50,892 bases of DNA from CAYJAZ01 sp964371865 (GCA_964371865.1 CAYJOR010000016.1:1-50892); one strand, 5' to 3'. Shown: positions 17,678-26,585, counted from the first letter of the stretch. The notes: a model not told the origin generated them from the letters alone. Made by a program: numbers and translations.

Positions 17678-20365
17678 ATGGCACTTAAAGATAAATTTAA
17701 TTTTGAAACATCCCCCCTATATGTAATGGACGCATCCGCATTTATTTTTAAGGGCTTTTATGGAAATATGCGAATGACTAGAGGAGATGGCTTTCCAACA
17801 GGTGCAATCTACACAGTTGCTCGTATCCTTTTGAAACTCTTGAAAGAAGAAAAGCCTAAATATTTTTCTTTTATTAAAGATGGAAAAGGCCCTAACTTTA
17901 GGCATGAGGTTTATCCACTTTATAAAGCAAATAGACAGTCAACTCCAGAAGAGCTTGTAATGCAGTTTGAACCAATTGAAGAGCTTGTTAAAGCTCTTGG
18001 TCTCCATATGGAAATCTCAAGTAATTGTGAGGCAGATGATTGCATAGCTTCTTTAGTAAATAGCCATAAAACAGAAAGAAATATCGTTATAATCGGGATA
18101 GATAAAGATTTAAGACAATGTCTCGATACGAACGTTCTTATGTGGGATCCATCCGGTAAAGAACAAAAAATTGTTACTCTTGAGACTTTTAGAGAATCAA
18201 CAGGGCTTGAACCGCATCAGTGGGCTGATATTCAAGCAATTATAGGCGATTCAAGCGATAATATCCCTGGAATTCGGGGAATAGGCGAGAAGACAGCAGA
18301 AAAAATATTCAAAGAATTTCCTACGCTTGAAGCTATACGTGACAACTTTGAAAATCTGCCTAAAACAGTTAAAGCTAAATTTGATGGTAATCTTGACGCA
18401 ATGTTTATGTATAGAGAACTAACTTCTCTAAAAACTGATTGCTGCCAACATATTACAAAAGAAAATCTTGAAGTAAAACCTTTAGATTTAGAAGCTTGTA
18501 TGACCTTTTTCAGAACATACGAAATGCCATCTCTTCAAAGAGAAATTGGCGATTTAGCAAAGAAAGGACTCGTCCAAGTTTTAGAGCAATCACCTGAAAA
18601 AACAGAGAAAATTGAAAAACCAGAAGAAATAGTGAAAGAGAAAAAAAGTTCTCAATCCTCAGGTAATCAAATGAGTCTTTTTGATATATTTGAATCCCCT
18701 CAAGAAGAAAAAAAAGAAGTTGAAATCAGAAAAAAATTACCTAAATCAAAAGGTAAAAATGTTGCTATCTTAGAAGCTTATCAAGTGGAACGTAATGGAA
18801 TAGGCTTCTATCTTTCAACAGAACATGAAGAGTTTAAATATATAGGTGAGAAATCGCTTTTAAGCGAATTTTTATCTGAATTTGAAAATATTGTATGTGT
18901 TGATTATAAAAATCTTATCAAGAATAATAATGAAATTTTTACAGATTTAAATGCTAAAGTATTAGATATTTCACTTTTTGCATATTTATTGAATCCAGAA
19001 CAAAGGGATTATTCTTGGAGTAAAATTTCAACTCAATTTAGAGATAAAACACGAAACATTCCTTTTGATACTCCATGCACCTTAACTCTTGCTTTAAAAG
19101 ATATTTTTATAAAAGAAATAGAAAATGCTAACCTTATGAACTTATATAAAACCCTAGAACTTCCACTCGTGCCTGTGCTTGCAAGTATGGAAGAAAAAGG
19201 TATTGTACTTGATAGCAAAAGAACAGATGATTTTCTCGTAGAAGTTCAAAAAGATTTAGAAAAAATTACAACTGAAATTTATTCGATAGCAGGAAAAGAA
19301 TTTAATATACGCTCTGCACAGCAAACAGGTGATATTTTATTTAATCACTTAGCACTTCCTATTTCTGGCAAAACAAAGGGCGGGCAGATGTCAACCTCTC
19401 AAGATGCTCTTGAAAAGCTTATAGGTAAACATCCTATTATTGATCTTTTGCTCGACTACAGAAAACTTGAAAAATTACGTTCAACCTACCTTGAACCACT
19501 TCCTAAATTGATTGATAAAGATGGAAGAATCCACACAAGTTTTAATCAAATGGCAACAGCAACAGGTAGACTCTCCTCATCTAACCCTAACCTTCAAAAT
19601 ATTCCAATCAGAGGGGAACTTGGGCAAAGAGTACGTTCATGTTTTGTTGCAGAAGAAGAACATCTATTGATATCAGCTGATTATTCTCAAATTGAATTGA
19701 GAGTTCTTGCTCACTATTCACAAGAACCGACTCTTCTAAATGCTTTTAAAAATGATGAAGATATTCACAGATCTACAGCAGCTCTTTTAAATAGTGTAGA
19801 AATAAAAGATGTTACCACGGAACAAAGACAAGCTGCAAAGACGATTAACTTTGGACTCCTTTATGGTATGGGAGCTAGAAAACTAGCACAAGATATAAAA
19901 GTAAGCACAAAAGAAGCACAAACTTTTATTGAGACCTATTTTGATAGATTTAAAGGAATTAAATCCTTTTATGACAGAACATTAGAAGAAGCGAATGAAA
20001 AGGGTTATGTTGTGACAATTGCAGGCAGACGTAGACTTCTCCCTGATTTATCAAGCGCAAGTAGACAAGCTCAAGCATTGGCTGAAAGACAAGCAATTAA
20101 TACACTTATTCAAGGTTCAGCGGCAGATATAATTAAACTTGCAATGTTAGCTGTTTACAATGATGAAGAATTGAAATCATATAAAGCAGATTTCCTCTTA
20201 CAAGTGCATGATGAATTGATACTCTCAGTTCCAAAAGAGTATGCAGAAAAAGCAGGTGAGAGATTAGCGTACCTTATGTCATCAGTACAAACAGAAGGAG
20301 GCGCATTTGCAGTACCTCTAAAAGTTGAATATGCTGCGGCTCAGAATTGGTTGCAAGCTCATTAG
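17678..20365 (+). CDS. polA: DNA polymerase I
   Basis: Repair and Okazaki-fragment polymerase, 895 residues. 5'-3' exonuclease domain in about 1-300 (DASAFIFKGFYG, YKANRQSTPEE, CEADDCIASL, GDSSDNIPGI); a Lys/Glu-rich linker (about 305-350); a short, altered 3'-5' exonuclease-like domain (about 350-500); polymerase domain with motif A DYSQIELRVLAHYS (about 668), motif B RQAAKTINFGLLYGMG (about 717) and motif C QVHDELI (about 841). The middle domain lacks the aspartate/glutamate pair expected in its first exo motif (here ILEAYQVERN), so proofreading is probably lost, as in Taq. Own transcription unit, closed by a bidirectional terminator. Confidence 0.96.
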   Translation: MALKDKFNFETSPLYVMDASAFIFKGFYGNMRMTRGDGFPTGAIYTVARILLKLLKEEKPKYFSFIKDGKGPNFRHEVYPLYKANRQSTPEELVMQFEPIEELVKALGLHMEISSNCEADDCIASLVNSHKTERNIVIIGIDKDLRQCLDTNVLMWDPSGKEQKIVTLETFRESTGLEPHQWADIQAIIGDSSDNIPGIRGIGEKTAEKIFKEFPTLEAIRDNFENLPKTVKAKFDGNLDAMFMYRELTSLKTDCCQHITKENLEVKPLDLEACMTFFRTYEMPSLQREIGDLAKKGLVQVLEQSPEKTEKIEKPEEIVKEKKSSQSSGNQMSLFDIFESPQEEKKEVEIRKKLPKSKGKNVAILEAYQVERNGIGFYLSTEHEEFKYIGEKSLLSEFLSEFENIVCVDYKNLIKNNNEIFTDLNAKVLDISLFAYLLNPEQRDYSWSKISTQFRDKTRNIPFDTPCTLTLALKDIFIKEIENANLMNLYKTLELPLVPVLASMEEKGIVLDSKRTDDFLVEVQKDLEKITTEIYSIAGKEFNIRSAQQTGDILFNHLALPISGKTKGGQMSTSQDALEKLIGKHPIIDLLLDYRKLEKLRSTYLEPLPKLIDKDGRIHTSFNQMATATGRLSSSNPNLQNIPIRGELGQRVRSCFVAEEEHLLISADYSQIELRVLAHYSQEPTLLNAFKNDEDIHRSTAALLNSVEIKDVTTEQRQAAKTINFGLLYGMGARKLAQDIKVSTKEAQTFIETYFDRFKGIKSFYDRTLEEANEKGYVVTIAGRRRLLPDLSSASRQAQALAERQAINTLIQGSAADIIKLAMLAVYNDEELKSYKADFLLQVHDELILSVPKEYAEKAGERLAYLMSSVQTEGGAFAVPLKVEYAAAQNWLQAH

Positions 20366-20416
20366 GGTTTATTTTATCAACTATGCTAAATAATAGATAG
20401 AAACTACATACTACAT

Positions 20417-20453
20417 AAAAAAAGTCCCTACTTATAAAAGCAGGGACTTTTTT
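20417..20453. terminator. bidirectional terminator, polA / lipoprotein operon
   Basis: A-run plus AGTCCCT (20423-20429) pairs with AGGGACT (20442-20448), flanked by seven A and six T. Serves polA on plus and the lipoprotein gene on minus. Confidence 0.9.
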
Positions 20454-20472
20454 ATTATCATGAACTTTACTA

Positions 20473-21483
20473 TTATTCAGTTACTTCTTCACTAGTTATT
20501 TCAATTGTTGCTTCACTGATTTCTTCAGTAATTTCTTCAACTGTTTCTTCAATAGTTTCTGTTGTTTCATCAACTATTTCATCAGCTGTTTCTGTAATTT
20601 CTTCTGAAACTTCGTGGATTTCTTCTTCAACTTCCTCGATAGTTTCTTCAACTTCTTCCTCAATTTCTTCGTTAGAATCAGAAGATTTTAAGAATTCTGG
20701 AACAAGGCTAAAGTTTTCACTCTGTTGCATAATTGAGAAAATAAGAGGTTGATAGTAGAAGTATCTGTTAATCCAAATTGCTGAACCATTATCATTTGAA
20801 TGCTGATCACGTGTTCTGTTCTTTGTAGCTTCTATGAAGTCGATACCGTCAAGTGGTGTTTGATCAATTGTATAATCACCAAGCCAAAGAGGAGTATTTC
20901 CAGCTAAAACAAAGATAGATGGATCCATATTAACATATCTAAATAGTGAGCGAATATCAAAGTAAACTATAAATATTCCCATTTGCTCGCCATTTGGAGC
21001 ATAAGCCGGTCTTGCAACAAGAATAAGTTGTGTAGCTTCGTCGACTACAATTCTAGGATCTCTATCATTTTGGTTTGGTGGAAGTTCATTTAAAGGTGAG
21101 AAATCTAGAGATGGGTATTGTTCAGGAAGAGCTCCAGTTACATTTCCGTCCATATTTACAAGAATAATACCTGCAATCCAAGGGAATTTATAGAAAAATC
21201 CTTGAATTTCTGTAACAGCAGGCGGGAGGTTTAAAATTTCAAAAGCATGTTCAAACTTAGTAAGTTGATCGTCAATTCTCATTAAGTTTGTAGCAAGCTG
21301 AGTTTCAGCATCTGTGATAGATATTTGCTTATTAAGGCTTACTTGTTCAGGAGCATTTACATAAGTGAAGTAAAGTGAACGAGTTTTCTTCCATGTAGCA
21401 GAATCATTTACAGTGCTACACCCTTGAACCAATAAAACAAGTGCTAATGTTACTAGTAAAGAAATATTTTTTTTCACAGGCAT
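20473..21483 (-). CDS. lipoprotein with Cache-like domain and acidic Ile/Thr/Glu tail
   Basis: 336-residue product with a lipoprotein signal peptide (LVLLVQGC, lipobox cysteine near residue 22), so membrane-anchored in the periplasm. The middle (about 40-240) looks like a periplasmic PDC/Cache sensor fold: ITDAETQLATNLMRIDDQL, then WIAGIILVNMDGNVTG and a matching LILVARPAYAPNGEQMGIFIVYFDIRSL. Cache identity is inference from pattern only. The last 65 residues are almost entirely Glu, Ile, Val, Thr and Ser in EEI/EEV/TIEE units, likely an extended or coiled spacer. Last gene of pgsA-ftsB-like-TPR operon. RBS AAGGAT. Function unknown. Confidence 0.6.
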   Translation of the reverse strand: MPVKKNISLLVTLALVLLVQGCSTVNDSATWKKTRSLYFTYVNAPEQVSLNKQISITDAETQLATNLMRIDDQLTKFEHAFEILNLPPAVTEIQGFFYKFPWIAGIILVNMDGNVTGALPEQYPSLDFSPLNELPPNQNDRDPRIVVDEATQLILVARPAYAPNGEQMGIFIVYFDIRSLFRYVNMDPSIFVLAGNTPLWLGDYTIDQTPLDGIDFIEATKNRTRDQHSNDNGSAIWINRYFYYQPLIFSIMQQSENFSLVPEFLKSSDSNEEIEEEVEETIEEVEEEIHEVSEEITETADEIVDETTETIEETVEEITEEISEATIEITSEEVTE

Positions 21484-21498
21484 ATCCTTAAGATTTAA

Positions 21499-22479
21499 TT
21501 ATTGTATTGTAGCTCTTTTTTCTAGTCTAGTAGCTAGATTCCCAAGCATTGTCTGCATTCTTACAGACATTCCCTTTGTTTTTTCGGGTGTTGGTTTTGG
21601 CTCTTCAATAACAGTTATTGTTTCTATAGTATCAAACTTATTATCTTTTAAAGCTTGAATACGTTTAATAAGTTCAGCTTTTTCTATACCATTTGCTTTT
21701 TCAAGGAGCTCGGAATAAATTTTTACAGCTCCTACAGTATCCCCTTGTTCGGCGAGTAAATCTGCCATAGAGCGAGTTTGTATTGAGGCTTTTGGAATAG
21801 ATTCATCAATGGATTCATCAAGAATATTGTCTTCAAGTTCGTTAAGTTTTGGTTCCGCAAGTAGAACAACAAAATCATCAGTAGTATTTATGTCTGAATG
21901 AGTATTAAGTTCTAAAGTTTGCGGTGAGTTTTCTTCTAATATTACTTGAGTTTGAATGATATCAGCAGGTTGAACTTGTTCAATCTTTTCTGTCGTTGTT
22001 ATTTCTTCTTTTGGTTCTTCTTGGCTGTTATTAGATGGTGTTCCATTAGATGGGGAACTAGGTGTTGAAATTTTACCTGATTGGTATTGATCTATACCGG
22101 CTTGAAGAATTTCTACAAAGGAAATTGTAGGATTAGTGAAAAATGTAGATAAAAGAGCAAGTGTAGATGAAATTGTAGGATTTTCACTTGCTGTGAGAGT
22201 GCTCCAAGTATACCAAAAACCAGGGTATTTTTTGAAGATTTCTGTAAATTTATTTAGTTGGATATGAGCACTTTCAAGTTTATCGTTTCTTGCGAGCAAG
22301 TCAATATAATAAAGTCTTGCTTCAATATAATCTGGTTGTTTTTCAAGTCCGAGTGCAAGTGCGTCTAATGCTTCATCAACTCTTGATTCTTTTTCAAGTA
22401 ATTGAGCATAGGTAAAGAAGACCCTTGAATTTGGGTCTAGCTCAACAATTTCTTTATATAACTCTAGTTTATCAATCAT
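21499..22479 (-). CDS. TPR-repeat protein
   Basis: 326-residue soluble protein. Start chosen at the ATG at 22479-22477 after GGAGCG, which overlaps the end of the upstream ftsB-like gene by eight bases; a longer reading frame back to 22545 lies inside that gene. Residues about 1-75 form two TPR units (LYKEIVELDPNSRVFFTYAQLLEKES and DALALGLEKQPDYIEARLYYIDLLARND); a low-complexity Ser/Pro/Asn/Thr/Glu linker follows (about 135-250) and then another TPR-like element (MADLLAEQGDTVGAVKIYSELLEKA). It has no signal peptide. The context with FtsB and PgsA suggests an envelope or division link, but function is not established. Confidence 0.75.
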   Translation of the reverse strand: MIDKLELYKEIVELDPNSRVFFTYAQLLEKESRVDEALDALALGLEKQPDYIEARLYYIDLLARNDKLESAHIQLNKFTEIFKKYPGFWYTWSTLTASENPTISSTLALLSTFFTNPTISFVEILQAGIDQYQSGKISTPSSPSNGTPSNNSQEEPKEEITTTEKIEQVQPADIIQTQVILEENSPQTLELNTHSDINTTDDFVVLLAEPKLNELEDNILDESIDESIPKASIQTRSMADLLAEQGDTVGAVKIYSELLEKANGIEKAELIKRIQALKDNKFDTIETITVIEEPKPTPEKTKGMSVRMQTMLGNLATRLEKRATIQ

Positions 22480-22810
22480 TTGATGTCGCTCCGGGCCAAT
22501 AAGAGTCTTGTTGTTCTTGCTCAAAAATGTAAATGATTTCATCACCTTTCACATAGTTGAGTTGTTGCCTAATAATCTTTTCTAAATAGCTTGAATCTGA
22601 TTGAAGCAAGCGGATTTCATGTGATAACTGTGCATTTTTATTATCAGTTTCTTGCAATGCTGTTTTTAGGCTTTGTACTCTTTCTTTAGCTTGTTGCCAT
22701 GTGCTGATACTTTGGTCGCCGAATAAAAGAGTAGAAGCCGCAAAGGCGTTGAAACAAAAGCAAATGCCCAAGACGGTGCATTTTATGAGAAAACTCATAT
22801 CATTAACCAT
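22472..22810 (-). CDS. FtsB/DivIC-like septum formation protein
   Basis: 112-residue single-pass protein: hydrophobic segment at about residues 6-30 (LIKCTVLGICFCFNAFAASTLLF), then a coiled coil with a hydrophobic heptad (KERVQSLKTALQETDNKNAQLSHEIRLL) and the C-terminal tail RQQLNYVKGDEIIYIFEQ, the hallmark of FtsB/DivIC (usual form R..lGyvkpgEiv..f). These proteins scaffold FtsL and FtsQ at the division septum. Starts at the TAATG overlap with the pgsA stop. An internal ATG at 22798 is an alternative. Confidence 0.72.
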   Translation of the reverse strand: MVNDMSFLIKCTVLGICFCFNAFAASTLLFGDQSISTWQQAKERVQSLKTALQETDNKNAQLSHEIRLLQSDSSYLEKIIRQQLNYVKGDEIIYIFEQEQQDSYWPGATSND

Positions 22811-23502
22811 TACGAGTTATCCTCGCTAGTTTTGCTTGCGTCTTGAGATTTATCTTGTTTTATTTCATGTTGAATATTGTTGTTTTGAGCTTGCTCGGCG
22901 GCAGGAACAGTTGTAGAAGTTTCTAGTAATTGCTCACTACTCCAAGATTCATAGAAATTATAAAAATATCTATAACCGGAATAAACAGTCAGAGCAAAGG
23001 CCACAGCTAGTAAAATATAACCTATGATATTTATATCGTAGCCAAAAACAGGATAGTGATAGATTAATGGCCCCAGTGCAAGGCTTTGAAAAATTGTTTT
23101 TAATTTTCCGTACTTATCAGCAGCAATGACAATACCTTCGTCAGCGGCAACGGCTCTTAGCCCTGTAACAGCTATTTCTCTTATTATTATTATTATAACT
23201 AACCAAGCAGGAACCCAAGAGAGTTCTACTAGCAGTATAAAAACTGAACATATAAGTAATTTATCCGCAAGAGGGTCAAGAAATTTTCCAAAGTTGGTAA
23301 CAGCTTTATCACGTCTTGCGATGTAACCATCTAGAATATCGCTTAATGATGCAAGAGCAAAAAAGAAAGTCGCGAAAAAGCAGTTCACAGGTGAGGGATA
23401 AGAAAGAAATATAAGCACTGGAAAAATAGCTATTATTCGCATCAGAGTAATTTTGTTTGCAAGATTCAGTTTGCTGAATGAAAAAGCTCTGCCGGATTTC
23501 AT
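22810..23502 (-). CDS. pgsA: CDP-diacylglycerol-glycerol-3-phosphate 3-phosphatidyltransferase
   Basis: Makes phosphatidylglycerophosphate for phosphatidylglycerol. The CDP-alcohol phosphotransferase signature is intact: SLSDILDGYIARRDKAVTNFGKFLDPLADK, giving D-x2-D-G-x2-A-R-x8-G-x3-D-x3-D. Multi-pass membrane protein with four or more helices. The C-terminal 45 residues (EQLLETSTTVPAAEQAQNNN onward) are an extra hydrophilic tail not usual for PgsA. First gene of a four-gene minus-strand operon (pgsA, ftsB-like, TPR, lipoprotein); ribosome site AAGGAGAATAGC. A consensus promoter is at 23535-23563. Confidence 0.92.
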   Translation of the reverse strand: MKSGRAFSFSKLNLANKITLMRIIAIFPVLIFLSYPSPVNCFFATFFFALASLSDILDGYIARRDKAVTNFGKFLDPLADKLLICSVFILLVELSWVPAWLVIIIIIREIAVTGLRAVAADEGIVIAADKYGKLKTIFQSLALGPLIYHYPVFGYDINIIGYILLAVAFALTVYSGYRYFYNFYESWSSEQLLETSTTVPAAEQAQNNNIQHEIKQDKSQDASKTSEDNS

Positions 23503-23534
23503 GCTATTCTCCTTTAAATACTATTTTTTTTAGG

Positions 23535-23563
23535 ACTATAAGGCGATTTCTCACATATTGCAA
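23535..23563 (-). promoter_or_regulatory. promoter for the pgsA operon
   Basis: On the minus strand TTGCAA (23563-23558) and TATAGT (23540-23535) are spaced 17 bases apart, about 33 bases before the pgsA start. Confidence 0.65.
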
Positions 23564-23670
23564 GCTTTTTTTAAGTGAATTTATTTAAAATATCTAGAAA
23601 AATGTTAGGAATTGTCATAAAGTTTTGCAGAAATATGATTTTTTACGCATTTTAGAGATGTAATATATCT

Positions 23671-23699
23671 TTGACAAAAGTCGTGAAAGTCTTTATCTA
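23671..23699 (+). promoter_or_regulatory. promoter for miaB
   Basis: TTGACA (23671-23676) and TATCTA (23694-23699) with a 17-base spacer, 47 bases before the miaB start. Confidence 0.65.
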
Positions 23700-23746
23700 G
23701 GTACAGATTAAATTAAAGATATCCCTAAATAGGTGTAAATAAAAAT

Positions 23747-25081
23747 ATGGCAAATTTTCATGTAGTGACATTTGGTTGTCAGATGAATGTGAACGACTCT
23801 TCTTGGCTTTCAAGAGCCTTAACCGCAAAAGGGCACAAAGAAACAAAAGCTAATGAAGCAGATTTTTTTATCCTTAATACATGCTCTGTGCGCGATAAAC
23901 CAGAAAAAAATGTGCATAGTACAATAGGTAGGCTAAGAAAAGTTAATCCTAAAATGTGGGGAGTTGTAATGGGCTGTGTGGCTCAACAACTTGGCGAAAA
24001 GTTATGTCAAAAACACACAAGTGTTCGACTTGTGCTTGGTACTGATACTCTTTATAACGCACCAGAATATATAGAAGAAATTCTTCAAAAAGATAGTGAG
24101 CATCCTCTTTTTAATATTCGCACAAAAGATACGTTTACTGAATTTAGTTCAATCTTCCCAGATAGAGCGCATTACCTTGCTGAAGACAGTAAAGAACATG
24201 CTGTCGCTTATGTGAATATTATGCAAGGCTGTGATAACTACTGTGCATATTGTATTGTTCCTTATACTCGTGGAATTCCAAAGTCACGTTCAACGCAGTC
24301 AATCCTTGATGAATGTAAAGCTTGGCTTGATAAGGGCGTGAAAGAAATACATCTTCTTGGACAAAATGTAAATGCTTTTGGTCTTGATAGATTAAATGAT
24401 GGAATATCTTTCCCGGAGCTTTTACGTAAAATTGATGCCTTAGACGGCGTAAAACGTATACGTTTTATTACTCCTCACCCAAAAGATTTAGCTGACGATA
24501 CAATTGAACTTTTTGGTGAATTAGAAAGTTTATGTCCTCGTATTCACTTACCTTTACAAGCAGGGGCAAACAGAACTTTAGAGCGAATGAATAGAAAATA
24601 TACTCGTGAAGATTTTATGGAGCTTGTAACAAAGCTTCAAAAAATTCGTCCTGATATGGCTTTCGGTTCAGATATTATTGTAGGCTTCCCAGGTGAAACA
24701 GAAGAAGAATTCCAAGATACTCTTGATATTATGAAAACAGCACCAATTATTTTCTCTTATTCTTTTGCTTATTCCGACAGACCAGGTACAAAAGCTTCGG
24801 TAATGCCGGATAAAATTCCTCAAGATGTTCAGATGGATAGACTTGAAAGATTACAAAATCTTCAAAGAGAATTGAGTGGTGAATATATGAGTACTTTTGT
24901 AGGTAAAACATTAGAAGTTCTTATTGAAGGAAGAAGTAAAAAATCACCAACGGCGCAAGCTCGTGATATTTATGGTAATACAGTACATATTAAAACAGAT
25001 GCTGCGGTGGGTGCATTGATTCAAGCTAAAGTTATGAGTGCACATCAGCACTCTCTTACTGCTGAACAAATTGATATATAA
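23747..25081 (+). CDS. miaB: tRNA-2-methylthio-N6-isopentenyladenosine synthase
   Basis: Radical-SAM methylthiotransferase that modifies A37 of tRNAs reading U-starting codons. 444 residues: N-terminal UPF0004 domain with three cysteines (FGCQMN at C11, NTCSVRD at C46, MGCVAQ), the radical-SAM motif CDNYCAYC at C162/C166/C169 (CxxxCxxC), and a C-terminal TRAM domain (LEVLIEGRSKKSPTAQARDIYG). The region HLPLQAGANRTLERMNRKYTR and DIIVGFPGETEEEFQ match MiaB well. No visible ribosome site better than GTGTAAATA. The PP-loop gene follows 15 bases downstream. Confidence 0.95.
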   Translation: MANFHVVTFGCQMNVNDSSWLSRALTAKGHKETKANEADFFILNTCSVRDKPEKNVHSTIGRLRKVNPKMWGVVMGCVAQQLGEKLCQKHTSVRLVLGTDTLYNAPEYIEEILQKDSEHPLFNIRTKDTFTEFSSIFPDRAHYLAEDSKEHAVAYVNIMQGCDNYCAYCIVPYTRGIPKSRSTQSILDECKAWLDKGVKEIHLLGQNVNAFGLDRLNDGISFPELLRKIDALDGVKRIRFITPHPKDLADDTIELFGELESLCPRIHLPLQAGANRTLERMNRKYTREDFMELVTKLQKIRPDMAFGSDIIVGFPGETEEEFQDTLDIMKTAPIIFSYSFAYSDRPGTKASVMPDKIPQDVQMDRLERLQNLQRELSGEYMSTFVGKTLEVLIEGRSKKSPTAQARDIYGNTVHIKTDAAVGALIQAKVMSAHQHSLTAEQIDI

Positions 25082-25096
25082 GGAAATTAAATAGAT

Positions 25097-26170
25097 ATGA
25101 CTAATAATAATTATGACGCTCTTGCTCTTTTTTCCGGTGGATTAGATAGTATTCTAGCTGCCCTAACTATTCAGGAACAAGGATTAAAAGTCAAATGTAT
25201 TCACTATACGACACCTTTTTTTGGCTTTCCTGAAAAAATAGAGCACTGGAAGAGTGTATATAATCTCGATATTGAAGCTGTAGATATTGGTGAAGATTAT
25301 GCAACTATGTTGCAAGACCCTACTTATGGCTATGGCTCTACTTTAAATCCTTGCGTTGACTGTAAAATTCTTATGATGAATAAAACTCGTGAGCTACTGA
25401 GTTTCTATAATGCAAGTTTCATTATATCTGGAGAAGTGCTTGGGCAAAGACCAATGTCTCAAAGAAGAGACACATTAAATGTAATAAAACGTGATGCGGA
25501 TATTAAAGATATACTTCTTCGTCCGCTTTGTGCGCATCACATGGATGAAACTAAACCGGAACGAGAAGGTCTCGTTGATAGAACTCTCCTTCATAATTTT
25601 TCAGGAAGGGGAAGACAACCTCAGCTTGATTTAGCAGAAAAACTTGGGGTCAAAGATATTCCGACTCCAGCCGGTGGATGCAGACTCACTGAAAAAGATG
25701 CTTCGGCACGCTACCTTCAAGTGATGACTATGCACACAATAAGTGCTGAAAATTTTGCTCTTGCTAATATTGGAAGGCAGTTTTGGCATACAGAAAGTAA
25801 TGATTGGTTAGTGATTGGAAGAAATAAAGATGATAACCAATCGCTCGAGAATTTGCAAAAAGAAAATGATGTTCTTATGCGAGTAAATGGTTTTCCTTCA
25901 CCGCTTGGTCTTATCCGACCAAAATTGCACGATAAAGTTTTCACAAATGACTTTTTAAGTCAAGCGGCATCCATGTTAGCCTCGTATTCTCCTAAAGCAG
26001 TGGAATTTTCTAAAAAAAATAATGATGTAGAAGTTATAATTTATAAAAATGAAACTCAACACACTGTAACTATTAGACCTTTAAGGGGAAATATCTTTGC
26101 TGAACCAGATTGGAAAACTTTGCAATCTGACTTGAAAAAGCGACTTAAATCAAAAAATACAAACACTTAG
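25097..26170 (+). CDS. ThiI/MnmA-like PP-loop tRNA-thiolation protein
   Basis: 357-residue cytoplasmic protein with an N-terminal PP-loop ATP pyrophosphatase site FSGGLDS (residues 13-18 region) and a short motif NPCVDCKILM (about residues 88-98), whose paired cysteines could carry persulfide or a metal. Later come EVLGQRPMSQRRDTL and PTPAGGCRLTEKDAS, which resemble ThiI/Desulfovibrio-type 4-thiouridine-synthase homologs. The last ~100 residues are a separate basic C-terminal region. Sits behind miaB in what is probably one tRNA modification unit. I would not name the gene: the specific nucleotide modified is unresolved. Confidence 0.72.
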   Translation: MTNNNYDALALFSGGLDSILAALTIQEQGLKVKCIHYTTPFFGFPEKIEHWKSVYNLDIEAVDIGEDYATMLQDPTYGYGSTLNPCVDCKILMMNKTRELLSFYNASFIISGEVLGQRPMSQRRDTLNVIKRDADIKDILLRPLCAHHMDETKPEREGLVDRTLLHNFSGRGRQPQLDLAEKLGVKDIPTPAGGCRLTEKDASARYLQVMTMHTISAENFALANIGRQFWHTESNDWLVIGRNKDDNQSLENLQKENDVLMRVNGFPSPLGLIRPKLHDKVFTNDFLSQAASMLASYSPKAVEFSKKNNDVEVIIYKNETQHTVTIRPLRGNIFAEPDWKTLQSDLKKRLKSKNTNT

Positions 26171-26218
26171 AAAGTATAAAAAAAATCGTAAAAAAATAGA
26201 TAGATTTATATATTTTAC

Positions 26219-26247
26219 TTGACTTGTTTTAATTAACTTGTCATAGT
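26219..26247 (+). promoter_or_regulatory. promoter for the RRM gene, with a 5' leader hairpin
   Basis: TTGACT (26219-26224) and CATAGT (26242-26247) are spaced 17 bases apart. The leader of about 60 bases then contains AATGCAA (26259-26265) complementary to TTGCATT (26290-26296), a hairpin that ends before the AGAGG ribosome site near 26309. A leader of this kind is often thermo- or translation-regulating in cold-shock genes; this is inference. Confidence 0.55.
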
Positions 26248-26318
26248 TCATTTTAAAGAATGCAACGGAAGCAAATAAATTTTGTTTTTTTGCATTATAA
26301 CACTCTGAGAGGTTTATT

Positions 26319-26585
26319 ATGACTAAGTCCCTTTATGTTGGCAACTTGCCATGGTCTGCAACAGATGATCAAGTACACAGCCTATTTGCTGAATTCGGTT
26401 CAGTAGTATCTGTAAAATTAATCAACGATCGTGAAACAGGAAGAGCTCGTGGCTTCGGTTTCGTAGAAATGGAAGAACCAGGCGCTAGCGCTGCGGTTGA
26501 AGCACTTGACAATTCTTCATTCGGCGGACGTACACTCCGTGTAAATGAAGCAAAACCACGTGCACCACGTCCACCTAGATTCTAA
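26319..26585 (+). CDS. RRM-domain RNA-binding protein
   Basis: 88-residue single RNA recognition motif. RNP2 is LYVGNLPW at residues 5-12 and RNP1 is RGFGFVEM (about 44-51), both intact, followed by GGRTLRVNEAKPRAPRPPRF, a short Pro/Arg tail. Small bacterial RRM proteins are RNA chaperone-like and often cold-inducible; no target can be given. Strong ribosome site GAGAGG and biased codon use suggest high expression. A compact terminator follows. Confidence 0.93.
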   Translation: MTKSLYVGNLPWSATDDQVHSLFAEFGSVVSVKLINDRETGRARGFGFVEMEEPGASAAVEALDNSSFGGRTLRVNEAKPRAPRPPRF

